From Trachelipus rathkii (Eukaryota > Arthropoda > Malacostraca > Isopoda > Trachelipodidae): a stretch of DNA of 22,500 bases. The DNA lies in NCBI GenBank assembly GCA_015478945.1, contig JABUQX010095602.1, forward strand, positions 25,001 through 47,500, written 5' to 3'. A program made the translations under genes and the position numbers. Positions 11,040-19,013 of the stretch are shown one piece after another (the stretch's first letter is position 1; every line of letters begins with the position of its first letter). The notes beneath the pieces are model-generated. The model saw only the letters and a program-made list of their open reading frames with translations. It made no database searches and was not told the origin of the DNA.

Positions 11040-12365
11040 TCTCATCCATAATTGTCCCACCGGAAAATGGTCATAAAAGACACATGTCCACCGACAAAAG
11101 GTTCAAGAAAGAAAGGGACGAAATGTCCAACTGGACAAATGTTTAAAATGATCGAAATGTTCGACGGACCAATGGTTAAAAAAAGACATAAATGTCCGAC
11201 CGGGACATGGTAAAAAAAGAAGGTAATGTCAATGCGGAAAGATTGGTCAAAGACCAAAATTTCCGCTGGGACAAATGATCATAAATCCGAATTTTTTTTC
11301 TACTTGACAAATGGGCAATAAGCCCAAATGTCGCCGGAGAAAATGGCTGAATCATGGCCTCGAAATTTCTGAACAAAGTGTTCCTCTTGAGGACGAGATG
11401 GAAAATTGTCCGACCGAGACACATGTTTAGAAAATACAAATTCCGACTGAACAATTTGGTAAATGTAAAGACCAAATGTCGACCGTTGACAAATTGTCAG
11501 AAAGTACTAAATGTCCGACGGACAAATGTGTCAGAAAAGACTAAATGTCCGACCCCGATCAAATGTCAAGAAAGACTAAATGTCCGACCGACAAATGTCA
11601 AAAAGACCTAAAGTGTCCGACGAACACATGGATCAATAATAAAGACTGAAATGTCTCTACCGGGACAAATGGTCAAGAAACGACAATGGCTTATGCGAGT
11701 CATAATAAGTCCAGTCAAGACGAAATGTTCGAGCCGACAAATGGTCTAAAAGACTAAATTTTCTACGGAAAACATATGTCAACAAAAGACGTAAATGTTC
11801 GTCCGGTACAAGTGGTCAAAAAGACTAAATGTCCGAGTTCCGGACAAGTGGTCAAAAAACTAAGCCGCCGAACAAGTGTCAAAAAAGACTCAATTGTCCG
11901 ACTTGACAATGGTCAAGAAAAGAAAAATGTCTCATGAGGACAATGATCAAAAAGACTAAATGTCCGCAGGACAAATGTTTAAAAAAGACGAAATATCCTG
12001 ACTCATACAAATGTCAAAAAAGACTAAATGTCCGACCGGAACAAATAGGTCAAAAAAGACTAAATGTCTGATCGGGAAATTGGTCAAAAAAGAAAGAAAT
12101 GTCAGACAGAGAAATGGTCAAAAACACCAAATGTCCGACGGACAAATGGTCAAAAGACCAAATGTCGTCGAAAAATTGGTCAAAAAGACGATAATGTCCG
12201 GATGGACAAGTGGTCGAAGATAAATAATATCGTATCGGGCACAATTGTCGGAAAAGAAGAAATGTCCCATCAAGACAAAATGGTCAAACAAGACCAATAT
12301 CCGAGGACAAACTGGTAAAAAAGATCGAAAGTCCGACGTGAAAATGTCAAAAAAGTCGTAAGCAT
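11040..12365 (+). repeat. satellite A array, forward orientation
   Basis: This is a tandem array of a monomer of about 34 bp with the core order ATGTCCGACCGGACAAATGG then TCAAAAAAGACT and AA. Clean monomers at 11511, 11545 and 11580 give spacings of 34-35. Copies differ by many single-base indels, mainly in the A-run and around the CCG words. Most copies here carry GACTAAATG, whereas copies near 18.8 kb carry GACGAAATG. The monomer contains two dyads, TGTCC-GACC-GGACA and GTC-A6-GAC. Open frames through it are not genes. Confidence 0.92.
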
Positions 12366-12490
12366 GTTCTACTTTGCTGGCTGGTCACCAAATCGAACAT
12401 GTCCCTACGATCCCCACGTTCGAACCAAGTGTGTAAGGTAGGGCTCTGTCGCCACGTAGCTACCGCATATAAATTCTCGCCTCATCACTA
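12366..12490 (-). mobile_element. probable minus-strand tRNA-derived SINE inside satellite A
   Basis: On the minus strand, an A-box-like TAGCTACGTGG (complement of 12452-12462) precedes a B box GGTTCGAACGT (complement of 12416-12426). Their starts are 36 bases apart. The words between (GACAGAGCCC, CTTACACACTT) also look tRNA-derived. The satellite A pattern is interrupted here. The boundaries, and whether this is a SINE or a tRNA relic, are uncertain. Confidence 0.45.
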
Positions 12491-12744
12491 GTGGGGGCCC
12501 AACTACCAACCAAACCTACCGACCTAAAACAACCAGGAACGATAGAGTCAAAATCAAAGACCCACACGTCTGTTCAAAAAAGCAAAACAAACAACCCAAA
12601 AAAAAAAAAAACAAGGCAAAACACAAACAAAACTGGTCACACAAACCCAGACAGAAGACTAGATCACGATAAAAAACCACGGCCAAACACTGAGTACACC
12701 ACACACACAAAAACTCCGCCTGTAAACAAAGCAACGAGACAACC
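12491..12744 (+). repeat. degraded A/C-rich transition, probably satellite A
   Basis: This is low-complexity sequence rich in A and C and poor in T, with a 13-base A run near 12598-12611. Fragments such as GTCAAAATCAAAGAC (near 12547), TTCAAAAAAG (near 12573) and TGGTCAC (near 12634) echo the satellite A core. I read it as a zone where satellite A gradually loses its A content before the fully A-depleted block. It could instead be an unrelated low-complexity insert. Confidence 0.4.
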
Positions 12745-12882
12745 CCCTGGTCCCCCCCGCCTCGCGTGCGCACCGGCCCTGTCCCCCCGCCCCGTCCGCC
12801 GGCCCCTGGTGTCCCCCGCGCCTCCCCGACCGGCACCCTGGTCCCCGCCGCCCTTTTCTCCTTGCCCCTAGTCCCCCGCGCC
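12745..12882 (+). repeat. satellite A with A replaced by C
   Basis: The words CCCTGGTCCCC and GTCCGCCGGCC recur here with 26-33 base spacing. They equal the satellite A words AAATGGTCAAAA and GTCCGACCGGAC (or close variants) after changing every A to C. T and G positions are kept. The block then passes into A-depleted satellite B near 12882. The junction sequence is the A-to-C version of the A/B junction seen in reverse orientation at 18509-18561. Confidence 0.75.
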
Positions 12883-15330
12883 CTCTTTTCCCCTCCTGCC
12901 GCCTTCGCCCTGCTTCCCCCTCGTCCTTGCTTTCCCTCTTTCTGCCTCCTCTCCTGGCTTCCCCCCCGTGCCCCTTTTCTTCTTCTGGCCCTCGCGCCCC
13001 TGCTTCTCCCCCGTGTGGCTTTCCCTCCTGCTGCCGCCCTCGCCCCGTTTTATCCTCCGTCCGCCTTCTCCTTTTTCCGCCTCCGCCCGCTCTCCTGTGC
13101 CCGGCCTTTCCCCTTGTGCGGCTCCGCCCTCTCTTCCGCCCCTGTCGGCCTCTTCCTCCCGCTCCCCGCTCTTCGCCCTCCTTTTCCCCGGTTGGGACTT
13201 CCTTCTTTTCTTGCCTCCTCCCTGCTTCACCCTTTTCTCCTTCCGCCCCTTCTCATCCTGCCCCAATACGGTCCCTTCCGTCTTTCTGCCTCCTTTCACT
13301 TCCCCCCATTATCCCGTCTTTCCTCCTTCTGCGCCTCTCCCCTGCCCCCCTCTGCTTTCCTTCTTCTTCTTCTCTCGCACTTCTTGCCGCACCCCCGCCT
13401 TTCCTCCTCCCGCCGCTTTCGCCCTCTACCCACTGTCCACCCCTTTCTCTTCTGTGCTTCCTTCCCCCTCCTTCCCCCTCCCTTTTCTTCCTTCCTGCGC
13501 GGCTCCCCTGCTTCTCCCCCGTCGGGCTTCTCTCCCGGCCCGCCCGGCTTCCCCCGTCGCGGCCTTTCCCTCCTTCCCGTCTTCGCCTACTTTTTTCCCC
13601 CGTCCCGCCTTTCTTCCTTTTTAGCTCCTCCATGCTTCCCACCCCGTCCGCCCTTTTCTTCCTTTTTGGCCCCTTGCCATGCTTGCCTCCGTCCGGCCTA
13701 GCTCGCTTCTGCCTTTCCCTTCCCCCCCCCCTCCCGTCTTTCTTCCTTCGCGGCCCATCTTCCTCTGCCCCGTCTGCCTTTCCTGTTTCCGCTCCTCCCC
13801 TTCTTCCCCCCCGCCCCTTTCCCTCCCCCGGCGCCTTCGGCCTTTCCGTCTTTACTGCCTCCTTCCCCTCCCCCCCGTCCTCGTCTTTCCTTCCTTCTGC
13901 GGCCATCTTCCCTCTTGCGTTTTTCGCCTCCTTCGCTCTTCTGCCCCCCGTCCCCCTTCCCTCCCCTGCGCTTCGCCGTGCTTCCCCCGTCCTTCCTTCC
14001 CTCTCTCTGCCTCCCTTTTCCCTGCCTCCCCCCGTATGGCTTTTCTCCTTCTGCCGCGCTCCGCCCTGGCTTCTCCACGGTCCGAGCTACTTCTGTTCTT
14101 TCCGCCTCTGCCAGGCTTCCGCCCCTTGGGCCTTTCCATCCTTCTGCGCTCCCCCCTTTTCCCCGTCCTCCTTTCCCTCTTCTGCGCCTCCCCCGGCTTC
14201 TCCCGTGCCCGGCCTTCCTCCCTCCTGTCCCGCTCCGCCCGGCTCCCCCTCCGGCCTTTCCCTCCTCTCCCGCCTTCCCCTCTTTCCCCCGTCGGGCTTT
14301 TCCATCCTCCTCGCCTCCCCCTACTTCCCCCCTTCCGCCCTGTTTTTCCTTCTCCCGGCTTTCCACATGCTTCCCCCCGTCCCGCCTTACGTCTTTCTGC
14401 CTCCTTCCCCTTCCCCCCCCCTTCCCCGTCTTTTCCTCCCTTCTCGGCGTCCTCCCCCTGCCCCACCGTTTGCCCTTTCTTCTTCTGCCTCCTTCGCTCT
14501 GCTTCCCCCCTTCCACTTCCCTCCTCTGCCGCCTTACCCTGCTCCCCCCCGCCGGCCTTTCCCTCTTTCTGGCCCCTCCACCTGCCTCCCCCGCCTTGTT
14601 TCTTCCTTCTGCCCGCGCGCCGCCAGCTTTCCCCCTCCGCCTTTCCCTCCGTTCTGCGCCTCCGCCGGCTTCCCCCCTTGCGGCCTTTCCCTCCCCTCTG
14701 CCCCCTTCGCCCCCTTTCCCGCGTCCGGCCTTTTCCTTTTCTGCCGCCCGCCCGCTTCTCCGCGCCCTGCTTTTCTCGCTTTGCCGGCTCCGCCCGCTTC
14801 TAACCGGCCCGCTTTCCGTGTTTCCTTATTCGCCCTCTTTTCTCCCGTGCGCCTTTTCCTTCGCTTCTCTCGCCTCCCCGTGCTCCTCCCCGTCCGCCTT
14901 TCCTTCCTTTTGCCGCTTTCGTCCCTGCTACTCCACCGTCGGCATTCCCATTTCTGCCCTTTCACTCTTCTCCCCCACGTACGTCTTTCTTCCCCTTCGC
15001 GTCTCCCCTTTTGCCCCCGTCTTGAACTTTGTTCTTTCTTCCCTTCGCTGTTGCTTTCCCCCCGTCCTCCCTTCCGCTCCTCCTGTCGTCTCCGCCCCGC
15101 TCCTCCCGTCCCGACTTTCCCTATTTCTGCTTCTTCTCCCCTACCCCCGCACTGCCTTCTTCTTTTACTTTCCCTGCCGCCTCCTCATGCTCTCCCCCGT
15201 ACCGGCGCCTTTCCCTGGCTTCTGTTCTCCGCCCGGAATTCCCCCCCTTGCCGCGCTCCTTCCTCTCTGGCGCTTCGCAACATTTTTCCCGTCGGCGCCT
15301 TTTCCTCCTTCTGAGCCTCCGCGCTTATCC
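12883..15330 (+). repeat. satellite B with A replaced by C (C/T-rich block, ~45-bp period)
   Basis: About 2.4 kb is nearly free of A on the + strand: only two As occur in 12901-13200. Anchor words recur every 44-45 bases (12912, 12957, 13002, about 13046). Each monomer matches satellite B with A changed to C: GCTTACC becomes GCTTCCC, CGTAAGG becomes CGTCCGG, TTCTGAAGCCTCAG becomes TTCTGCCGCCTCCG. Six consecutive monomers at 14668-14927 follow the same order of monomer variants as 17076-17350. Because all stop codons contain both A and T, an A-free strand and its T-free complement cannot encode stops. That explains the very long open frames on both strands, including 12927-15314, which are not genes. 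Confidence 0.9.
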
Positions 15331-17841
15331 CACCTCACGCCATTCCCCTCATCTGAAGCATTATAAACATTTTTGAACGACAACCAATTTTCCTAATTTT
15401 GAAGCCTCAAAAGAATTTTCAAACGAAAAGAATTTTAAAATTCTGCAGGCTGAGAAAGGCTAACCAAACTTTAGGAATTTCCGTAAATATAAATCATCAA
15501 GATCTACTTTTAAAGTAAAGAATTCCTTAACTATTGTAGCGTTAGTAAATCTTATCAAACGTGAAAATTTCATAATTTTGAGCCTAGCAATGCTTGCAAA
15601 AGGAGTAATTTCAATATTTTCTTAATCCTAAAAATATCCAATGCGGTTTTCCAATTCTACTCCATAAACTGTTGTGTAAACGTGTGAAATTGTATTTCTG
15701 ATCTTTAGATATGCTTAATAAACGTAAAAATACTAATCTCAAATCTTGAAATTCTACTGAAACGCTAAAGAATTCAATAATTTCTGAAATCTTATAAATG
15801 CTTACCAAACGTAAGATATTTTCTTAATTCTGAAGAATTAAACGTAGAGAAATTTCCTTAATTCTGCTAAATCAGAAAGTCTTACCAAACTAATTGTCTC
15901 ACCACAAAATTTTGAACCATTATGAAACATTTTCAACGTAATTTATTTTCCTAATTTTGAAGCCTCATAAAACGCTTATAAAGAGAAAGAAATTTTCCTA
16001 ATTCTAAAGCTCAGAAAGGCTTACCAATCGCAAGGAATTTAATAAATCTTACAGCATTTAGAAAATACTTTTCAAACGTAGGGAATTTTTTAATTTTCTA
16101 GCCTCATAAATGCTACCAAACGCTAAGAATTTTATTAATCGAATAGCTAGAAATAAAAACAAAAGTGAGGAATTTGCAGCTATTTCTGAATTCCTTAAAT
16201 TCAACCAAACGCAAAATATTTCTTAATTCTGCCGGTCGCTCATAAACCATTTGCAACGGTATGAATTTCCCTTTTTTGAACCTTAGATTAAGCTTACCAG
16301 AAACGTAAGTGAATTTCACATAATATGCCTGAAGCCTAGAGAATGCTTATCAAACGTGGGATTTTAGACATTTCTGAGTCTTGTACATGCTTACCAAATA
16401 AGGAATTTTCTTAATTTTGAGACACTAAGAAATGATGTATCAAATGAAAGAGGAATTTCACTACTCTGCACATCAGAAGGCTTACCAAACATAGGAATTT
16501 CCCTATTTTGAAGCATTAGAAACACTTTTGAAATGTAAGGAATTTTCAAAATTCTGAAGCCTCAGAGAGGCTTATCAAAACGAAAGTAATTTTCTAATTT
16601 TGTAGAAATCAGAGAAGACTTACAAACGTAAATGAATTTCTTAAATCTAAAAGCATTCGAAGTACTTTTTCAAACGTAGGGAATTCGTAATTCTCTAGCC
16701 TCATAAATGCTTACCAAACATGAGAAGTTTTTATCAGTCTTGAACATTAAGAAATGTTCCCAAAGTAAGGAATTTCAGTATTTCTGAATCCCTAAAAATC
16801 AAACCAAATGTAAAGTATTTCCTTAATTCTGCGGCGTCATAAACTATTGCCAAAACGTATGAAATTTCCTTCTTTCTGAATCGTTAGATATTATTACTAA
16901 ACCTAAGAAATTTCACTAATCCTGAAGCCTCAGAAATACTTACCAAACGTAAGGAATTTCAATATTTCTGAATCCTCATAAATGCTTACCAAACGTAAAG
17001 AATTTTCTTATTTCTGAAGCTTAAGAAATGCTTGTCAAACGTAAGGAATTTCACTAATTCTGCAGCCTCAGAAAGGCTTGCAAAACTTGAGGAATTTCCA
17101 TAATTCTGAAACATTAGAAACACTTTTCAAACGTAAGGAATTTTCCTAATTCTGAAGCCTAAGATAGGCTTATCAAACGAAAGAAATTTTCCTAATTTCG
17201 CAGGCCAAGAAAGGCTTACAAACGTAAGGAAATTCCATAGATCTAAAGCATTAGAAATACTTTTTAAACGTAGGGAATTTTCTTTTTTCTCAAGCCTCAT
17301 AATTGCTTACTTACGAAAAGTTTATTATTATATCTGAAGCCTAAGAAATGCTTATCAAACGTAAGGAATATCCCTAATTCGGCAGACTCAGAAAGGCTTA
17401 CCTAACTTGAGGAATTTCCCTAATTCTGAACCATTAGAAACACTTTTCAAACCTAAGAAATTTTTCTAATTCTGAAGCCTCATAAAGGCATATCAAGCAA
17501 ATGGAATTTTCCTAAATCTGAAGATCAGAAAGGCTTACCAAAAGTAAGGAATTTTCATATATCTAAAGCATTAGAAGTACTTTTCATACGTAGAGAATTT
17601 TCTTAATTCTCTAACCTCATCAATGCTTACCAAACGTAAGAAATTTTATTGATTCTGAATCCTAAGAAATGTGGCACAAACTGGCCGACCTCGTATCTTA
17701 AAATTAGGATATTACACCAAAGGCGAAGTATTTCCTCATTCTGCCTCGGCATACAACGATTGCCATAACTGTTTGAAATTTCCTTATTTCTAAATCCCTC
17801 ATATGTGCTTACCAAACGTAAGAAATTTCGCTAATCCTAAC
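15331..17841 (+). repeat. satellite B array, forward orientation, with higher-order repeat
   Basis: This is a tandem 46-bp monomer with the core order CTTACCAAACGTAAGGAA, TTTTCTTAATTCTGAAG, CCTCAGAAATG. Clean units at 16941, 16987 and 17033 are exactly 46 apart. Monomer variants recur in a fixed order. A variant carrying GGCGTCATAAAC-like sequence occurs near 15657, 16231, 16831 and 17741. A variant carrying TAAAGCATT-GAA-TACTTTT occurs near 16050, 16647, 17241 and 17564. The usual spacing near 598 equals 13 monomers, and the last interval has about seven extra monomers. It continues in phase from the A-depleted block to its left. Confidence 0.93.
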
Positions 17842-17848
17842 GTTAGGA
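17835..17848. repeat. 14-bp perfect palindrome at the satellite B orientation switch
   Basis: TCCTAACGTTAGGA is a perfect 14-base palindrome centred at 17841/17842. Satellite B runs forward to its left and reverse to its right. The arms are offset by about one monomer, so this is not a simple exact foldback of the array. Confidence 0.85.
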
Positions 17849-18545
17849 AAGTATTTGTAAGGAATCAAAAATATTGAAAGTCTTTACATTTGGTAAGCAT
17901 GTTCTGAAGCTTCGCGATTGTAAATTTTTTTTGTTCAGCAAGAAATTATTATATAATTAAGAAATAAGGAAACTTCATACGTTTTGGCACTAGTTTATGA
18001 CGCCGCAAAATAAGGAAATACTTTACGTTTGGTTTGAATTTTAAGGATTCAGAAATACTGAAATACTCAATATTGGTAAGCATTTCTAAGGTTTCAGAAT
18101 TTATAAATATTTCTTATGTTTGTTAAGCATTTAATGAGGCAAGTAAATGTAAGGAAATTTCCTACTTTTTGAAAAAGTTTTCTATCTTTAGGTTTGTGGG
18201 AATTCTTACGTTGGTAAGGTGACTTTTCCTGAGCCTTCAGATTTGGGGAAAATTCCTTTCACTTAATAAGCCTTTCTGATTTTCTCAAAATAGGTAAAAT
18301 TTCTTAGACGTTTTTAAGAAATGTTCTCCTAATCGCTTCAGAATTTAGAGAAATTCAACAAGTTTTGTAAGCCTTGCTGATGCGCAGAATTAAGTTAATT
18401 TCTCTAGCGTTCCGGATAAGCATTTATTAGCAGCTTCGGAGTTAACGAAAGTTTCTTACGGTTTGGTAAGCATTTATAAGGATTCGGAACATTGAAATTC
18501 ATTACGTTTGGTAAGCATTTCTAAGCTTCAGGATTAGTGAAATAT
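17842..18545 (-). repeat. satellite B array, reverse orientation
   Basis: This is the reverse complement of the 46-bp monomer: ACGTTTGGTAAGCATTT and CTTCAGAATTA words dominate. The variant reading GTTTATGACGCCGC occurs at 17993, showing that the same higher-order set is present. It ends at the junction with reverse satellite A near 18545. Confidence 0.9.
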
Positions 18546-18766
18546 TTCGTCTGTTTTGACCATTTTTCCGGTCGGAATTTCCCGTCTTTTTTTGACCATG
18601 TTGTACCGGTCGGATATTTCGGCTTTTCTTACACCAATTGCGGTTCGGACATTTCGTTTTTTTTTTAGCCATTTGTCCGCTCGCAGCATACTTTAGGTGG
18701 AAAAGATGAACGCTCGCACATTTCGTCTTTTATGACCATTTGTCCGGTCAGATATTTCGTCTTTTT
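18546..18766 (-). repeat. satellite A, reverse orientation
   Basis: The reverse-complement monomers read GACCATTTGTCCGGTC and ATTTCGTCTTTTTT. One stretch near 18680-18715 (CGCAGCATACTTTAGG) departs from the consensus. The segment ends in the hairpin at 18721-18796, where orientation flips. Confidence 0.9.
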
Positions 18767-18796
18767 TGACCGGACAAATGGTCAAAAAGGACGAAA
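18721..18796. repeat. 76-base hairpin at satellite A inversion
   Basis: The perfect 17-bp arms GACCATTTGTCCGGTCA (18734-18750) and TGACCGGACAAATGGTC (18767-18783) enclose a 16-base loop. Pairing continues outward to 18721 and 18796 with only one mismatch and one G-T pair. Reverse satellite A lies to the left and forward satellite A to the right, so the hairpin marks the switch point. Confidence 0.9.
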
Positions 18797-19013
18797 TGTC
18801 TGACCCGACAAAGGTAAAAAAAGACGAAATGTCGATCCCTGGGGACAATGGTCTAAAAGACGAAATGTTCGACTGGACAAATGGTCAAAAGAGTCGAAAT
18901 AATCCGATTGTGTAACTAATTATGTCCAAAAAAGACGAAATTACGAACCGAACAAATGCAAACCAAAGACGAATGTCGAACTTACAAATGGTCAAAAGAC
19001 GAAATGTCTGACC
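18767..19013 (+). repeat. short forward satellite A island
   Basis: About seven forward monomers carry GGTCAAAAAGACGAAATGTC words. They are flanked on both sides by reverse monomers. They carry the GACGAAATG variant that matches their reverse neighbours rather than the GACTAAATG variant of the 11.0-12.4 kb array, which suggests a local inversion. Confidence 0.9.

Noticed and set aside
11040..12318. Lys/Asn/Thr-rich short frames through satellite A
   Set aside because: Periodic translations of the 34-bp monomer, present in several frames and both strands.
13253..14516. Gly/Arg/Lys/Glu-rich open frames on the minus strand
   Set aside because: They are the T-free complement of the same A-less block; a composition artefact, not proteins.
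12927..15314. 795-codon Pro/Ser/Leu/Phe-rich open frame
   Set aside because: It is open only because the + strand lacks A, so stops cannot occur. Its periodicity follows the satellite, all three frames are similarly open, and there is no domain.
12745..15330. CpG island, G-quadruplex or triplex-forming regulatory element
   Set aside because: The C/T-richness and CpGs are explained by the A-to-C form of ordinary satellites. A functional reading needs proof that the sequence is real.
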